Part shown: positions 43,720-53,216 of the stretch, one piece after another
How positions within the stretch are numbered: the first letter of the stretch is position 1
Layout: each line of letters starts with the position of its first letter
NCBI RefSeq assembly: GCF_900105305.1
Contig: NZ_LT629765.1
Location: 434,001-498,000, forward strand
Direction of reading: 5' to 3'
Length of the DNA stretch: 64,000 nt
From: Corynebacterium timonense
Lineage (GTDB): Bacteria > Actinomycetota > Actinomycetes > Mycobacteriales > Mycobacteriaceae
Translations under genes and position numbers: made by a program
Notes under the pieces: generated by a model
Databases searched by the model: none
The model's input: only the letters and a program-made list of their open reading frames with translations
Told to the model about the DNA's origin: nothing

Positions 43720-45054
43720 ATGAGTAGCCAACAGGAAAACGTTCTGCGCAAGGTCAGCGAGCAGGATATCGCGTTCATCCGGCTGTGGTTTACCGACCTG
43801 TTCGGCTCGTTGAAGACAGTGATGATGTCGCCCGCCGAGCTCGAGGCGGCCTTTGCGGAGGGCGTCGGCTTCGACGGCTCCTCCATCGAGGGGTTCTCCC
43901 GGGTCTCCGAGTCGGATACGCTCCTGCGCCCCGACCCCTCGACCTACCAGGCGCTGCCCTTCGACGAGGACGAAGGCCTGCAGACCGCGCGGATGTTCTG
44001 CGACATCACGATGCCCGACGGCGACCCCTTGTATGCGGATCCACGCCAGATTTTGCGTCGTCAAGTGGAAAAGGCCAAAAACCTCGGCTTCGATTTCGTG
44101 GCCAGCCCCGAGATCGAGTTCTACCTGGTCAAAAACGGCGAGGGGATGCAGGACCCGCGGCCCGCGGACAAGGGCGGGTACTTCGACCAGGCGAAGCGCA
44201 ACGAGGCGCCGAAGTTTCGCCGCCAGACCATCTCGGCGCTGGAGTACATGGGCATTGTCACCGAGTTTTCCCACCACGAGGCCAGCCCCGGCCAGCAGGA
44301 GATCGACCTGCGCCACACCAACGCGTTGACCATGGCGGATAACGTGGTCACCTTCAAATACATCGTGAAAACCATCGCGGAGTCCTCCGGCGTGCACGCG
44401 ACCTTCATGCCCAAGCCCTTCCGCGACATGGACGGCTCGGCGATGCACACCCACTTTTCGCTGTTCGAGGGCGAGACCAACGCCTTCCACGACCCGGACG
44501 ACGAGATCTCGCTGTCGGCGACCGGCCGGCAGTTCATCGCGGGCATCATCGAACACGCCAACGAGATCTCGGCGGTGACCAACCAGTGGGTCAACTCCTA
44601 CAAGCGCCTCCAGTTCGGCTCCGAGGCCCCGACGGCCGCGACGTGGGGTATATCCAACCGCTCCGCCATGGTGAGGGTGCCCACCTACCGCCTGCACAAG
44701 GCGGATTCGCGCCGCATCGAGGTGCGCTCGCTTGATTCGGCGTGCAACCCCTACCTCGCGTTCGCCGCGGTCCTCGCCGCGGGCCTGAAAGGCATCGAGG
44801 AAGGCTACGACCTCGACGAACCCGCGCGCGACGACGTTTGGTCCCTGACCCGCCGCGAGCGCCGCGCGATGGGCTACCGCGACCTGCCAACCTCGCTCGA
44901 CCAGGCGCTGCGCCACCTCGAGCGCTCCGAGTTCATGGCCGACGTCCTCGGCGAGCAGGTCTTCGATTTCTACCTACGCTCGAAGTGGGACGAGTGGCAC
45001 AGCTACACCTCCCAGGTGACCGCCTGGGAGGTCGAGAACGGATTGGACTTGTGA
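43720..45054 (+). CDS. glnA2: Glutamine synthetase, GlnA2 type
   Basis: This 444-residue glutamine synthetase has the N-terminal beta-grasp part with DLFGSLKTVMMSP and the latch GVGFDGSSIEGF. Its C-terminal catalytic domain has the NH4+/ATP sites FMPKPFRDMDGSAMHTHFSLF and NSYKRLQFGSEAP. The C terminus lacks the NLYDLPPE-type loop with the adenylylated Tyr that GlnA1 of this window has. So this form is probably not controlled by GlnE, although the two genes are adjacent. The ATG at 43720 has AAGGTG upstream. glnE begins one base after its stop, so the two are co-transcribed. Confidence 0.93.
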   Translation: MSSQQENVLRKVSEQDIAFIRLWFTDLFGSLKTVMMSPAELEAAFAEGVGFDGSSIEGFSRVSESDTLLRPDPSTYQALPFDEDEGLQTARMFCDITMPDGDPLYADPRQILRRQVEKAKNLGFDFVASPEIEFYLVKNGEGMQDPRPADKGGYFDQAKRNEAPKFRRQTISALEYMGIVTEFSHHEASPGQQEIDLRHTNALTMADNVVTFKYIVKTIAESSGVHATFMPKPFRDMDGSAMHTHFSLFEGETNAFHDPDDEISLSATGRQFIAGIIEHANEISAVTNQWVNSYKRLQFGSEAPTAATWGISNRSAMVRVPTYRLHKADSRRIEVRSLDSACNPYLAFAAVLAAGLKGIEEGYDLDEPARDDVWSLTRRERRAMGYRDLPTSLDQALRHLERSEFMADVLGEQVFDFYLRSKWDEWHSYTSQVTAWEVENGLDL

Positions 45055-45055
45055 T

Positions 45056-48000
45056 ATGAGCGCGCGCAGAACCACCCGATCGCTCGCAGCTTTGGGGTTG
45101 ACGGGCTCGAGGGCGGCCGAGGACATCGCGACACTCGGCTGGGACGACGACGAGCACGCCGTGCTTGTCGACGCCCTCGGCGACGCCGCGGCCCCCACCA
45201 TGGCCCTCAACAACGCGGTGCGGTTAGCAGAGGCTCTCGACGAGGACTACCCCGAGCTCCGGGACGAACTCCTGCGCGACGCCACCCTGCGTGCCCGGCT
45301 CATCGCCCTGTTTGGGGCCTCGACCGCGCTGTCGGACCACCTAGTCGCCCACCCCGACCAGTGGCGCAGCCTGGCCGGCGCCGTCCCCGCCGACGATGAG
45401 CTGCGCGCCGCCATGCTCGCCGCGGTGGACGCGCGCGAGGTGCCGGATACGCCCGGGGTCTACCGCGCGGCGGAGGAATACTCCTCGCCCGGCACCGCCC
45501 GTACCGCGCTGCGCGACACCTACCGCAGCCTCATCATGCGCATCGCGTCCGCCGACCTCGCCGGAACCTCCCCTGGCGCGGACGGCGGCGAGCACCAGCT
45601 CGGCTACGGTCGAGTGACGGCGGCGCTGACCGCCTGCGCGGACGCGGCGCTCACGGCGGCGCTGGCCGTGGCGGTGCGCCGGGTGTACGACGACGACCAG
45701 CCGGACGCGCGCGTGGCGGTGATCGCGCTGGGCAAGTGCGGCGCGCGCGAGCTCAACTACATCTCCGACGTCGACGTCATCTTCGTCGCAGAGCCCGCCG
45801 ACGCCAAGGCGACGCGGCTGGCGAGCGAGCTCATGCGCATCGGCACCGAATGCTTCTTCGAGGTTGACGCGAACCTGCGCCCCGAGGGCAAGTCCGGCGC
45901 GCTCGTGCGCACGCTGGACAGCCACCTGACCTACTACAAGCGGTGGGCGGAGACGTGGGAGTTCCAGGCGCTGCTCAAGGCCCGCCCGATGACGGGCGAT
46001 ATGGAGCTGGGCCAGCAGTACGTGGACGCGCTCGAGCCGCTGGTGTGGCAGGCCTCGCAGCGCGAGTCCTTTGTCGAGGACGTTCAGGCGATGCGCCGCC
46101 GCGTGCTCGAGAACGTGCCCAAGGAGATGCGCGAACTGGAGCTGAAGCTTGGCCGCGGGGGCCTGCGCGACGTCGAGTTCGCCGTCCAGCTGCTCCAGCT
46201 CGTGCACGGGCGCGCCGACAAGGACCTGCGGGCGCGCAACACGGTGGCGGCCCTGGAGGCGCTGTCTGCGGGCGGCTACGTCGGACGCGAGGACGCCCGC
46301 CAGCTCATCGACGCCTACGGCTTCCTGCGCCTGCTCGAGCACCGGCTGCAGCTGCAGCGGTTCAAGCGCACCCACACCCTGCCGCCGCGGGAGGAGAAGG
46401 AGGCGTGGCGCTGGCTGGCGCGCGCCTCAGGCTTCACCGCGAACGCCCGAGCGACCGCCGCCGAACAGCTGGAAAACACGCTGCGCAAGTACCGCCGCAG
46501 CGTGTCCCAGCTGCACGAAAAGCTGTTCTACCGCCCGCTGCTCAACGCCGTCGTCAGCATGAGCGTCGGCGAAGTTGCCCTCTCTGCGGACGCGGTGAAA
46601 GACCAGCTCAAGGCGCTCGGTTACCGCCACCCAGCGCGCGCCTACGAGCACCTGGCCTTCCTAGTCAAAGGCTCGTCGCGCAAGGCGAAGCTGCAGGCGA
46701 TCCTGCTGCCCAGCCTCATGCACTGGCTCGGCGACACCGCCGACCCAGGCGCCGGCCTGCTCAACTACCGCAAGCTCTCCGAGGCAGCGGAGGATAAAAG
46801 CTGGTTTTTGCGCATGCTCCGGGACGAAGGCGTGGTGGGCCAGCGCCTCATGCACATCCTGGGCAACTCCCCGTACACCTCCGACCTCATCATCTCCGCC
46901 CCCGAGGTGGTGCAGCTGCTTGGCGACGGGGCGTCCGGGCCCAAGCTTCTCGACGTCTCCCCGGACCAAGCCCACAACGCCATCATCGCCGCCACCCGCC
47001 GCTACGAGGACCCGGACCGCGCAGTGTCCGTCGCGCGCGGACTGCGCCGCGCCGACCTCGCGCGCATCGCGTCGGCCGACCTGCTCGGCTTCATGGGCGT
47101 GCGCGAGGTGTGCGACGAGCTGACGTGGGTGTGGAAGGGCGTGCTCGAGGCGGCCCTGCGCGCCGAGATCCGCGCGGACCTCGCCGCCAGCGGCGAGGAG
47201 GAGCCGCGGGCGCGGATCAGCGTCATCGGCATGGGCCGGCTCGGCGGGGCGGAGCTGGGCTACGGCTCCGACGCCGACGTCATGATCGTCGCCGAGCCCG
47301 CCGAGGGGGTCGACGAATCCGAGGCCGTCGCCTGGGCGGGCAAGATCATCGATTCCATGCGCGCCCGCCTATCCAAGCCCTCCGGGGACCCGCCGCTGGA
47401 GGTTGACCTGGGTCTGCGCCCCGAGGGGCGCTCGGGGGCGGTGGCGCGCACCGTCGCCTCCTACGAGCGCTACTACTCCGAGTGGGGCGAGGTGTGGGAG
47501 AAGCAGGCGCTGCAGCGCGCCACCGTTCTCGCCGGCGACAGCGACGTGGGAACGCGCTTCCTCCACGCGATCGACCCCTTCCGCTACCCGAAGGGCGGGG
47601 CGAGCGAGAAGGACATCCGGGAGATCCGGCGGATCAAGGCCCGCGTGGACGACGAGCGCCTGCCGCGCGGCGCGGACAAACACACCCACACCAAACTCGG
47701 ACGCGGCGCGCTCGCGGACATCGAATGGACCGTCCAGCTCATCACGATGATGCACGCCCACACCCTGCCCGGGCTGCATAACACGTCCACTCTTGAGGTG
47801 CTCGACTACCTCGAGGACCTGGGGGACGCGGACGTCCTGTCGGCCACGAACGCCCGCATCCTGCGCGAGGCGTGGTTGCGCGCCACCAAGGCGCGCAACG
47901 CCCTCGTGCTCGTCACCGGCAAGCGCACGGACCAGCTGCCCGCGCCCGGCCCGCAGCTGGCGCAGGTCGCCGGGTCGGCCGGCTACGACCCGGAGGAGCA

Positions 48001-48109
48001 ACAGGAGTTCCTCGAGGATTACCTGCGCGCCACGCGCCGGGCGCACGAGGTGGTCGAGGAGGTCTTCTGGGGCGAGGTGCCCTCCCGCGAGTACGACGGC
48101 ACCTTTTAG
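45056..48109 (+). CDS. glnE: Glutamine synthetase adenylyltransferase/deadenylylase
   Basis: This 1017-residue bifunctional protein has two nucleotidyltransferase domains. The N-terminal deadenylylase has GKCGARELNYISDVDVIFV and the C-terminal adenylylase has GMGRLGGAELGYGSDADVMIV, each with the D-x-D metal site. Between them is a helical domain. It attaches or removes AMP from a tyrosine of glutamine synthetase in response to nitrogen status and PII signals. The target here is likely GlnA1 (58357-59793) as it has the tyrosine loop. ATG 45056 follows glnA2's TGA by one base. Length agrees with the family. Confidence 0.97.
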   Translation: MSARRTTRSLAALGLTGSRAAEDIATLGWDDDEHAVLVDALGDAAAPTMALNNAVRLAEALDEDYPELRDELLRDATLRARLIALFGASTALSDHLVAHPDQWRSLAGAVPADDELRAAMLAAVDAREVPDTPGVYRAAEEYSSPGTARTALRDTYRSLIMRIASADLAGTSPGADGGEHQLGYGRVTAALTACADAALTAALAVAVRRVYDDDQPDARVAVIALGKCGARELNYISDVDVIFVAEPADAKATRLASELMRIGTECFFEVDANLRPEGKSGALVRTLDSHLTYYKRWAETWEFQALLKARPMTGDMELGQQYVDALEPLVWQASQRESFVEDVQAMRRRVLENVPKEMRELELKLGRGGLRDVEFAVQLLQLVHGRADKDLRARNTVAALEALSAGGYVGREDARQLIDAYGFLRLLEHRLQLQRFKRTHTLPPREEKEAWRWLARASGFTANARATAAEQLENTLRKYRRSVSQLHEKLFYRPLLNAVVSMSVGEVALSADAVKDQLKALGYRHPARAYEHLAFLVKGSSRKAKLQAILLPSLMHWLGDTADPGAGLLNYRKLSEAAEDKSWFLRMLRDEGVVGQRLMHILGNSPYTSDLIISAPEVVQLLGDGASGPKLLDVSPDQAHNAIIAATRRYEDPDRAVSVARGLRRADLARIASADLLGFMGVREVCDELTWVWKGVLEAALRAEIRADLAASGEEEPRARISVIGMGRLGGAELGYGSDADVMIVAEPAEGVDESEAVAWAGKIIDSMRARLSKPSGDPPLEVDLGLRPEGRSGAVARTVASYERYYSEWGEVWEKQALQRATVLAGDSDVGTRFLHAIDPFRYPKGGASEKDIREIRRIKARVDDERLPRGADKHTHTKLGRGALADIEWTVQLITMMHAHTLPGLHNTSTLEVLDYLEDLGDADVLSATNARILREAWLRATKARNALVLVTGKRTDQLPAPGPQLAQVAGSAGYDPEEQQEFLEDYLRATRRAHEVVEEVFWGEVPSREYDGTF

Positions 48110-48148
48110 CCGCCCCGCCCGCGCGCCCGCGCAGCTAGTGTCGGGGGC

Positions 48149-48421
48149 ATGGCTATGACCTTAAGCATTGACCTTGCACACGCGACCTTCGCGGACCTTG
48201 AGGCGCTGGTGGAGGCGGCGCGCGTGGCGGGCGTCGATAAGCGAGCCCCCCTCGTGCTCGAGGGCGAGACCGTGCTCCTGACGTTCGCGCCCGCGGCTTC
48301 AGCCCCCGCGGCGACAGATGCCGGTTCGGCGGCGCAGCAGTTGCCGCAGCTTGGCGACGCCGCGATCCGCAGCGTCGTCGACATCCTGACGGGGAGGCAG
48401 GCACCGCCCCGGCACTCGTGA
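48149..48421 (+). CDS. Hypothetical 90-residue protein
   Basis: A small acidic protein with MTLSIDLAHATFADLEALVEAARVAG, then an Ala-rich stretch (PAASAPAATDAGSAAQQ) and a C-terminal helix (IRSVVDILTGRQ). No known domain is visible. It starts 39 bases past glnE, and the second ATG (48155) is an alternative. Third-position GC is high, so it is probably coding. It converges on the MFS gene. Confidence 0.55.
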   Translation: MAMTLSIDLAHATFADLEALVEAARVAGVDKRAPLVLEGETVLLTFAPAASAPAATDAGSAAQQLPQLGDAAIRSVVDILTGRQAPPRHS

Positions 48422-48433
48422 ACCTGGCGCCCG

Positions 48434-49738
48434 TCAGCTCGCGTGCCGCGTATCCACGATGCGCACCCCTCGCGTGCGCACCCGCACCGCGGCGCGCCGG
48501 GCCGAAAGCGCCCCGACGACGAGCACCGCCCAGGCCGCGACGACCGCGAACCACGCGACGCGGAAATCGTCCCACGTGTAGTCGCCCGAGGGGGCGGAGT
48601 GGTCGAGGAGCAGGCCGACGACCTGCGACGACACCATCGCGGAGACGAAGCCGCCCATGTTGCCCAAGCCCGTGCCCGTGGCCACCATGGTGCGCGGCAT
48701 TTCCTCGCGAACGGTGTCGAACCCGAAGTTCGACGTCGGCGTGGCCAGGCCCATGAGCACCATGAGCCCGCAGAGGAAGGCGTAGCTGCGCGGTTCGGGC
48801 GAGAGGAAGAACACAACCCACACCACGCAGTGGACCGCGGCGAAGGCCAGCGCCACGAGGTCGCGGCGCGCGCCCGCCCGCGCGGACAGCGGCCCGAGCA
48901 GAGGCGCCGCGGCCATGGTGGAGGCGGTGTAGACCGTCAACGCCGCGCCCGCCTGCCCGGGGGACAGGCCCATGCCGAGGGTGGCCAGCGGAACTCCCCA
49001 CAGCAGCGTGAAGTTGAGCATGAAAATCATGCAAAAGCCGTGGATGCAGAAGGCTTCCCAGCACACCGGGGCGCGCAGCACGGTACGCAGGATGTCGCTG
49101 ATCGGGGTGCGCGCCGTGCTCGTGCGAGGCGCGTCACGCGGCGCGGCGCTCACGGGTGCGTCGGCAACCGCGATGCCCGCGAGGATGCCCGCGAGGGCGC
49201 CGACGGCCCCGAGGGAGACAAAGGCCACGGTCCAGCCCTGCGCGTGCAGCAGCGCGAGGAAGGGCACCGCCGACAGGAATTGGCCGAGCTGGCCTAGCGA
49301 CGCCGTAAGCTGTGTAAACAGGGGAGTCAGCCGGAGGGGGAACCAGAAGGGAAGGACCCTCAGGGCGGACAGGAAGGCGGTGGAGTCGCCGGCGCCGATG
49401 AGGACGCGTGCGGCGATGGCGACGCCGTAGGACTCCGTGACACCGAGCGCGACCTGGCCGGCCGCCATGACGAGCGCGCCGGCGACGAGGAGAACGCGCG
49501 GGCCGTAGCGGTCGATGAGGATGCCCACGGGGATCTGCGCCAGGGCGTACACGCCGACTTGGACGGAGGTGAACACGGCGATGCGGGAGGCGTCGACCTC
49601 GAAACGCTCGATCGCCTCGACCCCCGCGACGCCGAAGGAGGTGCGACCGAGGACGGCAACGACGTAGACGAGGACGGCTCCCGCCCACACGGTGAGCGCC
49701 TTCGCGGTGAGGCGCTCGCGGGGGTCGGGGGAGGTCAT
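48434..49738 (-). CDS. MFS transporter (nitrate/sugar-phosphate-like fold)
   Basis: This is a 434-residue protein of about twelve membrane segments. MFS motif A-like segments are IPVGILIDRYGPRVLLVAGALVMAAG (partly shown) and its second-half mirror (LLGPLSARAGARRDL). It resembles actinobacterial uptake MFS proteins. It has no linked enzyme, converges with the 90-residue gene and diverges from thrC. The start is ATG 49738. Substrate unknown. Confidence 0.85.
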   Translation of the reverse strand: MTSPDPRERLTAKALTVWAGAVLVYVVAVLGRTSFGVAGVEAIERFEVDASRIAVFTSVQVGVYALAQIPVGILIDRYGPRVLLVAGALVMAAGQVALGVTESYGVAIAARVLIGAGDSTAFLSALRVLPFWFPLRLTPLFTQLTASLGQLGQFLSAVPFLALLHAQGWTVAFVSLGAVGALAGILAGIAVADAPVSAAPRDAPRTSTARTPISDILRTVLRAPVCWEAFCIHGFCMIFMLNFTLLWGVPLATLGMGLSPGQAGAALTVYTASTMAAAPLLGPLSARAGARRDLVALAFAAVHCVVWVVFFLSPEPRSYAFLCGLMVLMGLATPTSNFGFDTVREEMPRTMVATGTGLGNMGGFVSAMVSSQVVGLLLDHSAPSGDYTWDDFRVAWFAVVAAWAVLVVGALSARRAAVRVRTRGVRIVDTRHAS

Positions 49739-49797
49739 ACCGTTACACGCTAAACCACGGGTGCCCCCGCCGTGACGCAGCCCGTAAACTGTGTTGG

Positions 49798-51261
49798 GTG
49801 GATTACATTTCGACGCGCGATACGGCCGCTCGACCGGCCACGTTCACCGATATTTTGCTCGGAGGCCTCGCCCCTGACGGGGGGCTCTACCTGCCCGCGG
49901 TGTACCCGCGTATCACGCCCGAGCTTCTCGACGCCTGGCGGGCCCTCCTTGCCGAGAAGGGCTACGCCGCCCTCGCCGCCGAGGTGATCAAGCTCTTCGT
50001 CGACGACATCCCGGCGGCGCAGATCGAGGAGATCGCCGCCCGCGCCTACCGCACCCCCGCGTTTTCCACCGAGGAGATCGTGCCGGTCGACGCCCTTGGG
50101 GACGAGCTCTACCTCGCGCACCTGTCGGAAGGGCCGACGGCGGCGTTCAAGGACATGGCGATGCAGCTGCTCGGCGAGCTCTTCGAGTACGAGCTGGGTC
50201 GCCGCGGCGAGGAGATCAACATCCTCGGCGCCACCTCCGGCGACACGGGCTCGTCGGCGGAGTACGCGATGCGCGGGCGCGACAACATCCGCGTGTTCAT
50301 GCTCACCCCGGCCGGGCGCATGACCCCCTTCCAGCAGGCCCAGATGTTCGGGCTCGACGAGCCGAACGTGTTCAACATCGCCCTCGACGGGGTGTTCGAC
50401 GACTGCCAGGACGTGGTCAAGGAGGTCAGCGCGGACGCGGCCTTCAAGGCGAAGCACAGCATCGGCGCGGTCAACTCGATCAACTGGGCGCGGCTTCTTG
50501 CGCAGGTGGTCTACTACATCTCGACCTACCTGAAGGTCACCGCGGGCAACTCCGAGCGCGTGTCCTTCTGCGTGCCCACAGGAAACTTCGGCGACATCTG
50601 CGCGGGCCACGTGGCCAAGCAGATGGGCCTGCCGGTGGACAAGCTCATCGTGGCCACGAACGAAAACGACGTCCTGCACGAGTTCTTCACCACCGGCACC
50701 TACCGCCCGCGCAGCGCGGCGGAGACGATGGCCACGTCGTCGCCCTCGATGGATATCTCGCGGGCCTCGAACTTCGAGCGCTTCGTCTTCGACGTGTGTG
50801 GCCGCGACGCCCGCCTGACGGCCGAGTTGTTCGCCGTGAAGGCCAAGGAGGGAGGCTTCTGCCTCGACGACGAGGCCGAGCCCGGCACCTTCGGGCGCAT
50901 CCGCGAGGAGTTCGGGTTCCTGTCCGGCTCGTCCACCCACTCTGACCGCGTGGCCACGATCGCAGACGTCGAGCGCGCCTACGGCGTGGTCATCGATCCC
51001 CACACCGCCGACGGCGTGCACGTGGCCCGCTCTGTGGCCCCGCAGGTGGACAGCCCCATCGTCGTGCTGGAGACGGCCCTGCCGGTGAAGTTCGCCGAGA
51101 CGATCCGCGAGGCGCTGGGGCGCGACCCCGAGGTCCCCGAGCGTTTCGCCGGGGTGCTCGACGCCGAGCGCCACGTCACCGACCTGCCCAACGACGTTGA
51201 GGCAGTGAAGGACTTCATTGCCACGACCATCCGGTCCACCACGGTCAAGCCGGGGAGGTGA
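49798..51261 (+). CDS. thrC: Threonine synthase
   Basis: This 487-residue PLP enzyme of the fungal/gram-negative-like long type opens with DYISTRDTAARPATFTDILLGGLAPDGGLYLP (in parts). PLP-binding Lys is in GPTAAFKDMAMQ and phosphate-binding loop in LGATSGDTGSSAEYAM. TGNFGDICAGHVAK supports the assignment. It converts O-phosphohomoserine to threonine. The GTG at 49798 is directly downstream of a possible -10 box (TAAACT), so the transcript may be leaderless. The small 51-residue gene starts seven bases after it. Confidence 0.95.
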   Translation: MDYISTRDTAARPATFTDILLGGLAPDGGLYLPAVYPRITPELLDAWRALLAEKGYAALAAEVIKLFVDDIPAAQIEEIAARAYRTPAFSTEEIVPVDALGDELYLAHLSEGPTAAFKDMAMQLLGELFEYELGRRGEEINILGATSGDTGSSAEYAMRGRDNIRVFMLTPAGRMTPFQQAQMFGLDEPNVFNIALDGVFDDCQDVVKEVSADAAFKAKHSIGAVNSINWARLLAQVVYYISTYLKVTAGNSERVSFCVPTGNFGDICAGHVAKQMGLPVDKLIVATNENDVLHEFFTTGTYRPRSAAETMATSSPSMDISRASNFERFVFDVCGRDARLTAELFAVKAKEGGFCLDDEAEPGTFGRIREEFGFLSGSSTHSDRVATIADVERAYGVVIDPHTADGVHVARSVAPQVDSPIVVLETALPVKFAETIREALGRDPEVPERFAGVLDAERHVTDLPNDVEAVKDFIATTIRSTTVKPGR

Positions 51262-51267
51262 CATACG

Positions 51268-51423
51268 ATGGCGCAGGAGCAGTTCGCGGGCCCCGACTAT
51301 TACACCGAGTTCGACCCAGAGAAGTTCCTCCGGGACATCGCCGCGCAGAAGGCGCAGCAGGCTGAAGGCGAGCCTCAGACGGGCGCGACCGAGCAAGGCG
51401 GTGGCGGTGAGCAGGCCGAGTAG
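51268..51423 (+). CDS. Small 51-residue acidic protein after thrC
   Basis: This gene is below common ORF length cut-offs. It starts at ATG 51268 with a good ribosome site (GGGGAGGTGACATACG) and ends at the TAG at 51421-51423. The sequence begins MAQEQFAGPDYYTEFDPEKF, continues with LRDIAAQKAQQAEG, and ends in a Gly/Glu-rich tail. The last bases overlap the protease start by 17 bases. No family recognised; position and ribosome site favour it being real and co-translated with the protease. Confidence 0.6.
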   Translation: MAQEQFAGPDYYTEFDPEKFLRDIAAQKAQQAEGEPQTGATEQGGGGEQAE

Positions 51424-52333
51424 CAGGGCGTCGGGAGCGTGGTACGCCGCCATTGTCGTCGCGGCGCTGTCGGTGGCGCTCATTGTGTGGGGCGCCTTAG
51501 TGACCTCCCAGGTGCCCACCGCCACCCAGGAAGAGCGCAACGCCCGGGAGGAAGTGCAGACCCCGGCCCCGGCTGAGCCTGCGCCCCCGGAGCAGTCGGC
51601 GAACGTCGTCCGCGTGCCGCAGTTCGCCCTGTGGGCACCGGGCACGCTGATCCAGAGCACGGACCACTACCCGCAGGCGGGCGAATCGTTCACCGCGCAG
51701 ACGTGCACCGTCGCGTTTAGCTTTTCAAACGCAGAAGGCCGCAACTTCGCCGTCACGGCGGGGCACTGCGGCCGCGAGGGCGACCTCGTGTGGCCGACGA
51801 ACGCCACCACCGCGCTCGACTACGCCACGGAGGCGGGCCGCTTCATCTACTCGGGCCTCTACAGCCCGGGCGCGCCCAACATCGACGTCGGCATCATCGA
51901 GATCACAGACCCGGACCGCTACATGGATCTGGTGGGCGCGCCCATCGAGACCGGCATCGCGGAGGACATCCCCTCGCCGCTGAGCACGGTGTGCAAGACC
52001 GGCGGGACCACCGGCTACACGTGCGGGCCTTTCGAGGACGCCGGCCGAGTGCAGATCATCACCACCGACGCCGACGAGGAGCGTGAGACGCGTGGCGATA
52101 TCGCCGCCGTCTGCGCGCAGAAGGGCGACTCCGGCGGCCCCGTTTTCCGTGACGTCAACGGCCGCGCAACCATCATCGGCGTCGTCTCGGGCACCGAGGC
52201 CGGCCGCGCTGAGGAGGAGTGCTACGAGGGCATGGAGAACCCGCGGCGGATGTCCTACTCCAGCGTGGAGCAGACGATGCAGGTCGTCGACAGCGTTGTG
52301 CCCGACGGGGCGTGGCTGCGGCAGCAGTGGTAG
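51407..52333 (+). CDS. Membrane-anchored or secreted trypsin-like serine protease
   Basis: This 308-residue protein has a basic head, one membrane/signal helix (about 11-31, AWYAAIVVAALSVALIVWGAL) and a Pro/Glu-rich linker. A chymotrypsin-fold domain follows with the catalytic triad visible: His in AVTAGHCG, Asp in NIDVGIIEI and Ser in QKGDSGGPVF. Cysteines at QTCTV, GHCG, TVCKT, YTCG, AVCAQ and EECYE can form disulfides. It probably acts outside the membrane. GTG 51407 is chosen; GTG 51401 is also possible. It overlaps the 51-residue gene. Confidence 0.85.
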   Translation: MSRPSSRASGAWYAAIVVAALSVALIVWGALVTSQVPTATQEERNAREEVQTPAPAEPAPPEQSANVVRVPQFALWAPGTLIQSTDHYPQAGESFTAQTCTVAFSFSNAEGRNFAVTAGHCGREGDLVWPTNATTALDYATEAGRFIYSGLYSPGAPNIDVGIIEITDPDRYMDLVGAPIETGIAEDIPSPLSTVCKTGGTTGYTCGPFEDAGRVQIITTDADEERETRGDIAAVCAQKGDSGGPVFRDVNGRATIIGVVSGTEAGRAEEECYEGMENPRRMSYSSVEQTMQVVDSVVPDGAWLRQQW

Positions 52334-52335
52334 CT

Positions 52336-53136
52336 CTAGGACGGTGCGCCTAGCGCCGGGGTGGGCAGGTCATACAATTCCTTGAAGGGCTCCCCGGTCG
52401 GGGCGGAGTGCTCCCACACGCCGTTGCGGGTGCGTTCGAAAACCTGCACCGTCTCGGGGCCGTAGCCGATCAGCGTGAGCCGGTCGACGCCCTCGAGGCG
52501 TCGGGACTGGCGCCACCGAGAGGCGATGGCGTCCGCCTCTTCCTGGGATGTTTCCGACCAGGTGAACCAGACCGAGTGCTCGTACTTCCGCCCGGGGTGG
52601 AAATAGAAGGACAGGTCCTGCGCGCCGTTGCGCAGGCCGTCGTCGACGTAGCTGCGAATCGTCTGCTCGGGAAGCGAGGAGTAGCAAAAGCCCCAAAAAT
52701 TGATGCGCATGTTGTCCTGGGTGCGCACCGTCATGTTGTCCACGCAGTTCTGCTGCAGCAACCGGGAGACGTGGCCGGCGAAGTCGGCGGTGTCGTCCTG
52801 CGCGTGCTCGGTCATGGTGCCGGTGAGCGTGACGCCGGTGGGGGTCCGCGCGGTGGCCGGGTCGGCGATGAGGTAGGTGCGCACGCTGGCGTCGACGTCG
52901 TCCTGGCTGGCGGGCGCCGGCAGGATGGGCCGCTGGGGCCGCTCCACCACGGCGGGCGGTTGCTCCGCCTCCGACTCGTAGCTGACCAGGAGAACCCCCA
53001 TGACCACGACGCCGACGAGCAGCGCGCCGTAGCCTGCGGTAAACAGCGGCCCGGGCACGCGCGCCAGCAGCGGCCGCTGCGTAGCCGCGTCGGGGCCGGC
53101 GTTGGCGTCGGGGGAGGGGGTGTGGGCCGTGCTCAT
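52336..53136 (-). CDS. Hypothetical membrane-anchored protein
   Basis: This 266-residue protein has a ~28-residue polar N terminus and one membrane helix (about 30-52, PLFTAGYGALLVGVVVMGVLL). An extracytoplasmic domain follows with DADP-type sequences, cysteines at NCVDN and GFCYS, and aromatic strands (RINFWGFCYSS, HSVWFTWSETSQEE). It is Trp-rich for its size. No catalytic motif. It converges on the protease gene with only two bases between the stops. Function unknown. Confidence 0.65.
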   Translation of the reverse strand: MSTAHTPSPDANAGPDAATQRPLLARVPGPLFTAGYGALLVGVVVMGVLLVSYESEAEQPPAVVERPQRPILPAPASQDDVDASVRTYLIADPATARTPTGVTLTGTMTEHAQDDTADFAGHVSRLLQQNCVDNMTVRTQDNMRINFWGFCYSSLPEQTIRSYVDDGLRNGAQDLSFYFHPGRKYEHSVWFTWSETSQEEADAIASRWRQSRRLEGVDRLTLIGYGPETVQVFERTRNGVWEHSAPTGEPFKELYDLPTPALGAPS

Positions 53137-53216
53137 GATGCTTAGGAGTCTAGCCCACCTACACTGGGAACCCAGGTAGGCGAGACCCCGCCCGTGAGTT
53201 CACAGAAAGGTGCTTC

